Origin: Bacillota bacterium
Lineage (GTDB): Bacteria; Bacillota; Clostridia; Tissierellales; Peptoniphilaceae
Reading direction: 5' to 3'
Length of the DNA: 6,733 bases
Assembly (NCBI GenBank): GCA_023442775.1
Contig: JAEZXH010000022.1
Span: 1 to 6,733 of the forward strand
Positions 1 through 5,686 of the stretch are shown here, piece after piece. Position numbers and translations under genes: made by a program. Under the pieces are notes generated by a model. It made no database searches. It saw only the letters and a program-made list of their open reading frames with translations, and was not told the DNA's origin. Each line of letters opens with the position of its first letter. Positions within the stretch are counted from its first letter, which is position 1.

Positions 1-1938
1 GGCTACATCTTCAAAGGCTGGGAAGTCACCGCCGGCAACCCCGAAGGCGATCCGAACGCCGGAGCAAAACTGACCATTAACGACAACACCACCTTGCGCG
101 CCAAGTGGGCAGAAGAAGTCACCGTCATCTACGACCTCGACGGCGGCGACAAAGACCCCGTCTTTAATCAAGTGACGATTGAAAAGGGAACGAACCACAC
201 GATTCAAAAGGATCCGACAAAAGAGGGTTATACCTTCACAGGTTGGACCGTCACCGAAGGGGAAAATGGCCTCGATCCCAAGACGAACACCCCCTTCACC
301 GTGAACCAAAACACCACCTTGAAGGCGACGTGGAAGAAGAACGTCACCGTCACCTATGACCTCGCCGGTGGTACCAACGATGCCATCACGGGGGAAACCC
401 TCACCGAGGGGAGCGAACACACCGTCACCACGGAAGTGCCCACGAAGCCCGGCTTCACCTTTAAGGGCTGGAAGGTCACCGCAGGGGATGCCACGAACAT
501 GGACAAGACCCCGGCTGGTGATGAGCACCTCACCATCAACACGGATACGACGATTACCGCACAGTGGGAACCCATCCCCGTGAAGGTTACCGTCACCTAT
601 GACCCGGGCGATGGCGCCTTTAAGGATTCCGCTCCTCAAACCACGTACCAGGAGGACAAGGGGAACACCCACTCCATCATCTCCAACACTCCGGAAAAAG
701 AAGGCTGGACCTTCACCGGTTGGAAGGTGACGAAGGGGGAAGAGGCTCTGAAGACGAAGACCTACACCAACGGCGGCACGGACAACTCCTTTACCGTCAA
801 CGAAGACACCACCCTCACCGCCCAATACAAGGCGACGGTGACCTACGATCCCGGCGAAGGCTCCTGGGAAAATGACCCCATTGCCGACACGGATTACACC
901 CAACAAGACACCCACAACATCTCCACCACCACCCCGAAGGCCCCGAGCGGTAAGACATTCGTGGGCTGGACCATTGAAGGAGATGACTCTGGAAAGGTCT
1001 ACACCTCTAACGGAGCCGATCATTCCTTCACCGTGACGAAGAACACGAAACTCGTGGCGAAGTATGAAGCTATTGTCACTCCTCCGGTGGAAAAGAAGAT
1101 TCTCGTCAAATACAACCTCAACGGTGGGGACTCGAATCCCGCCATTAAAGACGTGGAATATAACATCCCCGAGGGCGAACTTCGTGCAAACGTCCCGGTG
1201 AATGCCACCATTCCCACGAAGGCAGGCTTTGTCTTCAAGGGTTGGAAGATGACCGAAGGGGAAACCCGCCTCATGGGCGATGATAAGGTCTATGGCCATG
1301 GAGATGGACAAATTGGCACCATCCAGACCAGCGAAAACACCACCTTCACCGCCCAGTGGGAACCCGTTCCCCAAACCGTCACCGTCACCTATGACCCCGC
1401 CGACGGAGAATTTGCAAATCCCGACGCAAAGACCCCGAAGACGGAAACCAAGGGCAACACCCACAACATCATCCCCGACGTTCCCACGAAGAAGGGCTTC
1501 ACCTTCAAGGGTTGGAAGGTCACCGAAGGGGACGATGAACTGAAAGACGCTGACAAGACCTACACCACCGATGGCAACAACGGAACGGACACCTCCTTCG
1601 TGGTCAATCAAAACACCACCCTCACCGCCCAGTGGGAACCCGTGGAACCTGTGGAACCAGTAGAGCCCGTGGAGCCCGTGGAACCCACGCCAGGCACCGT
1701 CCTCGTGAGTTATGATCTCGCTGGCGGGAAGGCGAAAGATGGAGATGAAGACGACTATAAAGATTCCAGTGTGACCACAGGAAGTGACTACACAGTCACG
1801 AACAAGACCCCAGAGAAAGAAGGCTTCACCTTCAAAGGCTGGAAAGTCACCGAAGGAACACCTACAGGAGATCCGATTCCTGGCCGCAATATCACCATCA
1901 ACAACAAGACGACCTTGACGGCAGTTTGGGAGAAGAAT
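1..1938 (+). repeat. Array of eight InlB B-repeat (Flg_new) units
   Basis: Units begin near 1 (partial), 118, 343, 586, 832, 1099, 1378 and 1699, and the last ends at about 1938. Cores read GYIFKGW, GYTFTGW, GFTFKGW, GWTFTGW, GKTFVGW, GFVFKGW, GFTFKGW and GFTFKGW. Units run about 75-90 residues and differ mainly in the segment between the GW core and the closing strand, where the longer units insert a charged loop. The DNA is similar but not identical between units, so this is a diverged protein repeat and not a recent tandem duplication. The units are probably elongated beta-rich stalk modules. Confidence 0.88.
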
Positions 1939-2805
1939 CCTGACCCGACGGATCCCGAGAAACCGGTAGACCCGGAAAAGCCCGAGAAACCCGAGAAGCC
2001 CGTGGAACCTGAAAAGCCTGTGAAGCCCGAAAAACCCGTATTCCCAGGACTTCCCATTCAGTGGATTCCCATCAATCCAAGTCTTCCACACTGGCCCACT
2101 CTCGCAGAGGTCGGCTATGTGCCACCCATGCTTCGCCGTGAGCTCCACGAGACCTACATCATCGGCTACCCCGATGGAACAGTACGTCCTCTTGGAAACA
2201 TCACCCGCGCTGAAGCGGCGACGATTTTCTTCCGTTTGCTCACCGACGACGTTCGTGAGAAGAACCTCACGACGGAGAACCCCTTCTCCGATGTCAATGT
2301 GCCAGAGTGGTACACCCGTGCTATCTCGACGATGCACAAATTAGGCATTGTTGAAGGACGCGATGCAAAGCACTTCGAGCCGAACGCTCCCATTACCCGT
2401 GCGGAATTGACGGCGATGTGCGTACGCTTCGTGAACTTCGGGACTGTAGAAGGGGATATGACCTTTAACGATCTCGGAAATCACTGGGCGAAGAACGAAA
2501 TCGAGAGAGCCCGCGTCCTCGGCTGGACGAATGGGTATCCCGACGGCACGTTCCGCCCCGACCAGAACATGAGTCGCGCCGAAGTGGTGACGATGATCAA
2601 CCGCGTCCTCGCACGCGTTCCCGAGACGGAGAAAGATCTCCTTCCCGAGATGCGTCGTTGGATTGACAACAAACCGAGCGACTGGTACTACCTCGCCATT
2701 CAAGAGGCGACCAATACTCATGAATACGTCCGCAAGGGCCGCATCCATGAAACGTGGCAACGCATCTTGAAGGATCCCGAGTGGATTCGTTACGAAAAGT
2801 ACTAA
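1..2805 (+). CDS. Large SLH-anchored surface protein with InlB-type B-repeats (5'-partial)
   Basis: The reading frame is open from base 1 to the TAA at 2803-2805, giving 934 visible residues; the true start lies upstream, and the TTG at 94 is an ordinary Leu codon inside a repeat. From the N-terminal side there are eight beta-grasp B-repeats (InlB B-repeat/Listeria-Bacteroides repeat, Flg_new type), the first truncated by the window edge. Each has a V-x-V-x-YD start, a G-[FYWK]-x-F-x-GW core and a TxLxAxW-type end. Next come a VEP linker (about residues 548-562, between repeats 7 and 8), a PEKP-rich linker (about 647-680) and an SLH region (about 713-875) with GYPDG and TRAE/SRAE signatures. 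SLH domains bind pyruvylated secondary cell-wall polymer, so the protein should sit on the wall surface with the repeats projecting outward. No LPxTG motif is seen. Adhesion is a reasonable but unproven role; any ligand-binding head would lie upstream of the window. Confidence 0.93.
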   Translation, partial: GYIFKGWEVTAGNPEGDPNAGAKLTINDNTTLRAKWAEEVTVIYDLDGGDKDPVFNQVTIEKGTNHTIQKDPTKEGYTFTGWTVTEGENGLDPKTNTPFTVNQNTTLKATWKKNVTVTYDLAGGTNDAITGETLTEGSEHTVTTEVPTKPGFTFKGWKVTAGDATNMDKTPAGDEHLTINTDTTITAQWEPIPVKVTVTYDPGDGAFKDSAPQTTYQEDKGNTHSIISNTPEKEGWTFTGWKVTKGEEALKTKTYTNGGTDNSFTVNEDTTLTAQYKATVTYDPGEGSWENDPIADTDYTQQDTHNISTTTPKAPSGKTFVGWTIEGDDSGKVYTSNGADHSFTVTKNTKLVAKYEAIVTPPVEKKILVKYNLNGGDSNPAIKDVEYNIPEGELRANVPVNATIPTKAGFVFKGWKMTEGETRLMGDDKVYGHGDGQIGTIQTSENTTFTAQWEPVPQTVTVTYDPADGEFANPDAKTPKTETKGNTHNIIPDVPTKKGFTFKGWKVTEGDDELKDADKTYTTDGNNGTDTSFVVNQNTTLTAQWEPVEPVEPVEPVEPVEPTPGTVLVSYDLAGGKAKDGDEDDYKDSSVTTGSDYTVTNKTPEKEGFTFKGWKVTEGTPTGDPIPGRNITINNKTTLTAVWEKNPDPTDPEKPVDPEKPEKPEKPVEPEKPVKPEKPVFPGLPIQWIPINPSLPHWPTLAEVGYVPPMLRRELHETYIIGYPDGTVRPLGNITRAEAATIFFRLLTDDVREKNLTTENPFSDVNVPEWYTRAISTMHKLGIVEGRDAKHFEPNAPITRAELTAMCVRFVNFGTVEGDMTFNDLGNHWAKNEIERARVLGWTNGYPDGTFRPDQNMSRAEVVTMINRVLARVPETEKDLLPEMRRWIDNKPSDWYYLAIQEATNTHEYVRKGRIHETWQRILKDPEWIRYEKY
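1642..1686 (+). repeat. Five tandem 9-bp units encoding (VEP)5
   Basis: Five consecutive 9-base units (GTGGAACCT, GTGGAACCA, GTAGAGCCC, GTGGAGCCC, GTGGAACCC) encode Val-Glu-Pro five times between B-repeats 7 and 8. The unit length is a multiple of three, so gain or loss of copies would change linker length without breaking the frame. Synonymous differences between units indicate some age. Confidence 0.85.
1939..2040 (+). repeat. Pro/Glu/Lys-rich wall-spanning linker (PEKP repeats)
   Basis: About 34 codons repeat PEKP, PVEPEKP and related blocks between the last B-repeat and the SLH region. Such extended, charged, proline-rich stretches commonly carry surface domains through or away from the cell wall. 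Codons alternate (AAA/AAG, CCC/CCG/CCT), so the repeat is clearer in protein than in DNA. Confidence 0.8.
2137..2625 (+). other. C-terminal S-layer homology (SLH) region, two full units and one partial
   Basis: Unit 1 (about 2137-2250) shows YIIGYPDGTVRP and ITRAEAA but lacks the usual first half with F-x-D and HWA. Unit 2 (about 2284-2440) has FSDV, WYTRAI, GIVEG and ITRAEL. Unit 3 (about 2458-2625) has FNDL, HWAKNEI, GYPDGTFRP and MSRAEV. The TRAE/SRAE loop is the polymer-contacting motif of SLH domains. A ~55-residue tail containing WYYLAIQEATNTHEY follows. I recall similar tails on SLH proteins of anaerobic cocci, but this is from memory. Confidence 0.88.
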
Positions 2806-2811
2806 GGGACA

Positions 2812-2841
2812 AAAAAAGAGCACCTGCAGGTGCTCTTTTTT
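2812..2841. terminator. Bidirectional intrinsic terminator, perfect palindrome
   Basis: A 15-bp perfect inverted repeat is centred between 2826 and 2827. It has a GC-rich core (GAGCACC/GGTGCTC) flanked by A and T tracts, so both strands give a hairpin followed by U residues. It lies 6 bp after the stop of the SLH gene. It also contains the first two bases (in plus coordinates) of the convergent gene's TAA stop codon at 2840-2842, so that gene ends inside its own terminator. Confidence 0.93.
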
Positions 2842-3712
2842 ATTTCGTCTCAGCGGGGACGTTCTCCGCGCCGTCGAGGAGCCAACTCTCTTTGTCGTTG
2901 GCGAAGAGTTTGATAAAGAGGCGAACCGAGTCGCCCTTGGCGGGTCGATAGGTGCCGGCGTACCAGGCGTGGGTTACGGGCTTCGCTCCCGTCACGTGGC
3001 CGTATCCATCGATGGAGAAGTCTCCGGAGAGTGCGGTAAATTCTACCTGGTCAACGGTAAGAAACTGGACGTTGCCCCCTTCGCGCTTGACCTTGATGCG
3101 CATGCTCATGGTGACGAGACCAAAATCTCGGGCGGCGTAGAGCATCGAGGAGTCGGCGGCTCCGCCAGCTGGACCAATGCGGCGCGACCCGTCGGAGAAG
3201 ACGTCGACACGGCGATGGTCTTCCCTTAAGGTCTTCACAGGGAGAGCTCCGGGGCGCAGGCTCTCCCACGGCTTTCCCTCCTTCCAGGTGGCAATGAGGG
3301 CGGGAATCTCCTCTTCCGACACCCCCATGTCCCTGAGGCGAAGTTCTAAGAGAAAGGGCATGTCCTCGGGGGAGAGGAGCCCTGCGGAAAAGAGGTCGTT
3401 CATCGCCAGGGGATTGAGGTCCTTGGATTCAATCTTGAAGGATCCGTCGGGGTAATCGGTACGGCGGTAGGTGTCGGTCACCGTTTGAGGGGCGAGGTCC
3501 TTGTACTCCTCCTTCATGCTGTCCCAGAGCTCCCCTCTGGCGAGTTTTTGAAGGAGAATCTCCTGTTTCTCCTTCGGGACCTGACGCTTGTCGAGAAGGT
3601 TGGTGATGATTACTCGTGCCCCCTCGGGGAGGGTGGGCTCCTTGGCGAGACTCATCTCTGGAGTCAGAAGAAGGAGTCCGGCGAGAAGAATGGTGAGGGT
3701 CTTTGTTCTCAT
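2840..3712 (-). CDS. Secreted protein of unknown function with a duplicated W-[DE]-S/DGS module
   Basis: This 290-residue protein starts at ATG 3712, with AAAGGA a few bases upstream. A signal peptide is visible: MRTK, a hydrophobic stretch at residues 6-17, then SLA and likely cleavage after Ala23. No lipobox Cys or wall anchor is seen, so it is probably released or loosely attached. Residues 39-96 and 124-180 are two copies of one module: a helical start (LLDKRQVPKEKQ versus RLRDMGVSEEEI), a GELWDS/GKPWES turn, then YRRTDYPDGSFKI versus HRRVDVFSDGSRRI. The remaining ~100 residues look beta-rich and I recognise no family. It is monocistronic, between its own promoter and the shared terminator. 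I do not know its function. A role at the envelope is only suggested by secretion and by the surface-protein neighbour. Confidence 0.88.
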   Translation of the reverse strand: MRTKTLTILLAGLLLLTPEMSLAKEPTLPEGARVIITNLLDKRQVPKEKQEILLQKLARGELWDSMKEEYKDLAPQTVTDTYRRTDYPDGSFKIESKDLNPLAMNDLFSAGLLSPEDMPFLLELRLRDMGVSEEEIPALIATWKEGKPWESLRPGALPVKTLREDHRRVDVFSDGSRRIGPAGGAADSSMLYAARDFGLVTMSMRIKVKREGGNVQFLTVDQVEFTALSGDFSIDGYGHVTGAKPVTHAWYAGTYRPAKGDSVRLFIKLFANDKESWLLDGAENVPAETK

Positions 3713-3752
3713 GGTGCATCCTTTCTAATCGTGAAGAGATTTCTCTACTCCT

Positions 3753-3780
3753 ACCATAGCAGAGTCCTAGAAAAAAACAA
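3753..3780 (-). promoter_or_regulatory. Predicted sigma-A promoter for the secreted-protein gene
   Basis: Reading the minus strand, TTGTTT (3780-3775) is followed after 16 bp by TATGGT (3758-3753). An extended -10 element (TGC) immediately precedes the hexamer. It lies about 40 bp upstream of the ATG at 3712 and just downstream of the atoE terminator, which supports an independent transcription unit. The -10 is imperfect. Confidence 0.45.
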
Positions 3781-3790
3781 TTCCCATCAC

Positions 3791-3816
3791 AAAAAAGAGC
3801 CCCGAAGGCTCTTTTT
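3791..3816 (-). terminator. Intrinsic terminator of atoE
   Basis: On the minus strand, 13 bp after the atoE stop codon, a 10-bp stem (AAAAAGAGCC/GGCTCTTTTT) closes a 5-base TTCGG loop and continues into a six-T run. It separates atoE from the secreted-protein gene downstream. The symmetric A/T flanks would allow plus-strand function, but no plus-strand gene enters from that side. Confidence 0.88.
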
Positions 3817-3828
3817 CACGTTCTAGAT

Positions 3829-5202
3829 TTAATGCCAGAACAAGAAGGCAAGACTCATAAACACGCCGACGTAGAGAAGGACGACGACGCAGTAGCCCAT
3901 AATGTCCTTGGCGGAGAGTTTTGCAATGCCTAGGGCAGGAAGTGCCCAGAAGGGTTGGATCATGTTGGTCCAGGCGTCTCCCCATGCGATGGCCATGGCG
4001 GCGACGGAGGGTCGAACGCCGAGTTTGATGGCGGCGGGCATCATGATGGGGCCTTGCACCGCCCATTGTCCACCGCCAGAGGGGACAAAGACGTTGATGA
4101 GACCTGCGGACCAGAAGGTGAACATGGGGAAGGTGCGAGCTGAGGAAATGCTTAAGAAGAAGTTGGTGATTTGGGTTCCAAGGCTAATTCCCTCTGCATT
4201 AGCGCCGGTCATCAGCCCCATAATTCCCGCATAGAAGGGGAATTGCAAGATGATTCCTCCTGCGCCTTTGATGGCTTCGTTGATGGCTTCCACATAGCGA
4301 ATGGGGGTCTTGTGGAAGAGAACTCCCAAGGTGAGGAAGATGAGGTTGACGATGTTGAGGTTCAGGTCCAGACCGTTGGTGATGAAGTGATGAATGAGAA
4401 AGACGACGCCTAGGATGACGACGACGGCGGAGAGGAGGAGGGAATTTTCAAGGCGATCCGCAGGAGTGCCCTGGCTCTTCGAGGCGAGGGCGGCTTCTTT
4501 TTCTTCGAGGCGGCGCTCCTCGGCAAGGAGCAATTCCGGGTCCACGGCGATGACGTGCTCCGCGTCGGGATGCATGGCGCGATTGACAAAGGGAAGGGTC
4601 AAGATGACGAACCATGCACAGATGAGATTTGGCACCGAGAAGAGGGTTTGGGTCACGGGGATGACCTCAGAGAGGGCGCCTTGGGTGACTTTGGCAATCT
4701 CTTCTGGGTTGGCTGCAAGGGTGAGGGGAACGGAGCCGGAGATGCCTGCGTGCCAGACGACGAATCCGGAGTAGGCGGCGGCGATCAGGAGACGATAGTC
4801 CACGTTCTTCACGCGCTTTGCAAGTTCTCGTGCAAGGAGCGCTCCAACGATGAGACCAAAGCCCCAGTTAAACCAGCAGGCCATGGCAGAGACGAGGGAG
4901 ACGAGCATAATGGCTTGGGTCGGCGTCTTGGCAATGGCGGCGAGTTTGACGAGGAGTTTCTTCACGGGCTTGGAACTTGCGAGGGCATTTCCAAGGACGA
5001 GGACGAGGGCCATCTGCATCGTAAAGGAGAGAAGGGACCACACGCCATTTCCCCAGTGCAAAACCAGCTCTAAGAGGCTCTGTCCCGTGGTGATGAAGGC
5101 GAGGACGAAGGTGAGAATCGTCAAGAGCACGGCGAAGATAAAGGCGTCGGGCAGGAAGCGTTGCATGAGAGAGACGCATCCCGCGGTAAATTTTTTAAAC
5201 AT
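3829..5202 (-). CDS. atoE: Short-chain fatty acid transporter, AtoE family
   Basis: The 457-residue integral membrane protein belongs to the AtoE/SCFA_trans family (E. coli AtoE is about 440 residues), which moves short-chain acids such as acetoacetate and butyrate. Family hallmarks are visible: FNWGFGLIVGALLARE (about 111-126), SGFVVWHAGISGSVPL (about 145-160), PFYAGIMGLM (about 321-330), VPSGGGQWAVQGPI (about 373-386) and AWGDAWTNMIQPFWALPALG (about 406-425). Many hydrophobic segments flank one long charged loop (about 209-252, Glu/Arg/Ala-rich), probably cytoplasmic. I chose ATG 5202 because GGAGG lies five to six bases before it. A TTG four codons upstream overlaps that Shine-Dalgarno sequence and is unlikely to be the start. 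It diverges from kal-kce, whose pathway makes acetoacetate and leads to butyrate, so uptake or export of those acids is the likely job. The true substrate and direction are not shown by sequence. Confidence 0.93.
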   Translation of the reverse strand: MFKKFTAGCVSLMQRFLPDAFIFAVLLTILTFVLAFITTGQSLLELVLHWGNGVWSLLSFTMQMALVLVLGNALASSKPVKKLLVKLAAIAKTPTQAIMLVSLVSAMACWFNWGFGLIVGALLARELAKRVKNVDYRLLIAAAYSGFVVWHAGISGSVPLTLAANPEEIAKVTQGALSEVIPVTQTLFSVPNLICAWFVILTLPFVNRAMHPDAEHVIAVDPELLLAEERRLEEKEAALASKSQGTPADRLENSLLLSAVVVILGVVFLIHHFITNGLDLNLNIVNLIFLTLGVLFHKTPIRYVEAINEAIKGAGGIILQFPFYAGIMGLMTGANAEGISLGTQITNFFLSISSARTFPMFTFWSAGLINVFVPSGGGQWAVQGPIMMPAAIKLGVRPSVAAMAIAWGDAWTNMIQPFWALPALGIAKLSAKDIMGYCVVVLLYVGVFMSLAFLFWH

Positions 5203-5231
5203 GAGTTCCTCCAATCTAAGTTGATTCCTAT

Positions 5232-5252
5232 GCCCTGATTATACACCAGGGC
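5232..5252. promoter_or_regulatory. Candidate operator: inverted repeat bracketing the atoE -10 box
   Basis: GCCCTG (5232-5237) and CAGGGC (5247-5252) form a perfect 6-bp inverted repeat with a 9-bp spacer that contains the -10 hexamer. A dimeric regulator bound here would block RNA polymerase. The half-sites could also pair in RNA only if transcription began upstream of 5252, which the promoter position argues against. No regulator gene is in the window. Confidence 0.4.
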
Positions 5253-5265
5253 GGTTTTGCGTCAA
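5238..5265 (-). promoter_or_regulatory. Sigma-A promoter of atoE
   Basis: On the minus strand, TTGACG (5265-5260) and a perfect TATAAT (5243-5238) are separated by 16 bp, about 35 bp upstream of the ATG at 5202. The predicted transcription start is near 5231, giving a leader of roughly 28 bases. Confidence 0.82.
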
Positions 5266-5360
5266 GGAAGAGGGGAAGAAATGACAACGTTTCACCAAAG
5301 GTAAATGCGAAAACCCTACGAAATTACAAGGAATCATCACGTGAAGAAAATATCAGGCAA

Positions 5361-5393
5361 AGGATTTTTTACAGAAAATTCTTGCAAAATCCT
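5361..5393. promoter_or_regulatory. Candidate operator: 8-bp inverted repeat overlapping the kal -35 box
   Basis: AGGATTTT (5361-5368) and AAAATCCT (5386-5393) are perfect inverted copies 17 bp apart. The right arm overlaps the last two bases of the -35 hexamer (5382-5387). The arms are A/T-rich in an A/T-rich stretch, so chance is possible. Confidence 0.25.
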
Positions 5394-5410
5394 CACCCCT
5401 CGCCTATAAT
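5382..5410 (+). promoter_or_regulatory. Sigma-A promoter of the kal-kce operon
   Basis: TTGCAA (5382-5387) and a perfect TATAAT (5405-5410) are separated by the ideal 17 bp. The predicted transcription start is near 5417, about 23 bases before the riboswitch aptamer. The predicted leader before kal is therefore about 270 bases. Confidence 0.88.
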
Positions 5411-5439
5411 GAGGGTAACGACAATTTCACATGGATTCC

Positions 5440-5570
5440 AACAAATAGAGGCGCGCCGAGAGGGTAGCGAGAGCGAAGGTTCTTGGCGCCGATGGTGTGC
5501 ATGCATCAGGTCGCGCGGGAGCAGAGTTTCGCCGACTGTCATATCAGTGGATATGGAGGGCTATGTTGTT
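5440..5570 (+). promoter_or_regulatory. Lysine riboswitch aptamer (L box)
   Basis: The strand carries the conserved blocks of the lysine riboswitch in order: ATAGAGGCGC (5445-5454), the GGTA...GCGAAGG element, GGCGCCGATG (5485-5494), GACTGTC (5534-5540) and GGAGGGCTATG (5555-5565). These match, block for block, my recollection of the B. subtilis lysC element. Visible helices are P1, AACAA+ATAG (5440-5448) with CTAT-g-TTGTT (5561-5570), with one bulged base; P2, GGCGC (5450-5454) with GCGCC (5486-5490); P3, GATG (5491-5494) with CATC (5504-5507); P4, GGTCG (5509-5513) with CGACT (5533-5537); and P5, CATATC (5540-5545) with GATATG (5550-5555). At ~131 bases it is shorter than the usual ~170-180, mainly in P2 and P3. 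It lies in the leader of kal-kce. Confidence 0.92.
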
Positions 5571-5619
5571 TCGAATACACCTCGCGGGAGGTGCGCTTCG
5601 AGATGCATTGCCCTTTTTT
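5556..5619 (+). terminator. Riboswitch-controlled intrinsic terminator sharing the P1 3' strand
   Basis: A long imperfect hairpin ends in six T residues (5614-5619). Its base pairs GGGC-t-ATG (5558-5565) with CAT-t-GCCC (5606-5613). The upper part pairs TCGAA (5571-5575) with TTCGA (5597-5601) and CACCTC (5578-5583) with GAGGTG (5588-5593) around a GCGG loop. The basal 5' strand lies in the conserved P5-P1 junction and the 3' strand of P1 (5561-5570), so P1 and this stem cannot both form. Without the basal stem, the inner hairpin ends 12 bases short of the T run and should not terminate. Confidence 0.8.
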
Positions 5620-5635
5620 AGTTGGAAGAGGTCCT

Positions 5636-5674
5636 GTGAACGTCGAGAAGGATGTAAGGCGACTTGCCGAGTAA
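5636..5674 (+). other. Possible 12-codon leader ORF before kal
   Basis: GTG at 5636 opens a 12-codon frame (VNVEKDVRRLAE) that stops with TAA at 5672-5674, overlapping the kal Shine-Dalgarno sequence. A weak AGAGG lies just upstream of the GTG. It contains no lysine run beyond one codon and no family signature. It may be chance; if translated, it could couple ribosomes to kal. Confidence 0.15.
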
Positions 5675-5680
5675 GGAGGT
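5673..5680 (+). promoter_or_regulatory. Strong ribosome binding site of kal
   Basis: AAGGAGGT lies six bases before the ATG at 5687 and fixes the start of kal. It is outside the terminator hairpin, so control of this operon appears to act on transcription and not by masking this site. Confidence 0.9.
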
Positions 5681-5686
5681 ACTCCG

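Larger units (their letters stand above)
5203..5686. other. 484-bp divergent intergenic region with no protein-coding gene
   Basis: From left to right it holds the atoE leader and promoter (5203-5265), an A/T-rich stretch with no recognised element (about 5266-5360), the kal promoter (5382-5410), the lysine riboswitch and its terminator (5440-5619), and a ~67-base tail with the kal ribosome binding site. Open frames that cross it are incidental: none has a ribosome binding site and family resemblance, and they run through the structured RNA. Confidence 0.85.

Noticed and set aside
94..96. TTG at 94 as the start of the surface-protein gene
   Set aside because: The frame is open upstream to base 1 and encodes the core of another B-repeat, so the gene begins outside the window.
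1788..2057. Antisense frame with GFSGSTGFSGF-type repeats
   Set aside because: The apparent collagen-like or glycine-rich repeats are simply the reverse complement of the PEKP/VEP linker codons.
2341..2823. 160-codon antisense open frame across the SLH region
   Set aside because: It lies opposite a clear SLH coding sequence, shows no family resemblance and has no convincing ribosome binding site. Codon bias of the sense gene opens this frame.
5203..5214. TTG at 5214 as the atoE start
   Set aside because: It overlaps the GGAGG ribosome binding site that serves the ATG at 5202, so the extra four residues are not likely to be translated.
5501..5608. ATGCATC (5501-5507) complementary to GATGCAT (5602-5608), a possible alternative antiterminator
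   Set aside because: The pairing would span ~95 bases and disrupt P3. ATGCAT is self-complementary, which makes chance matches likely. The P1/terminator competition explains the leader more simply.
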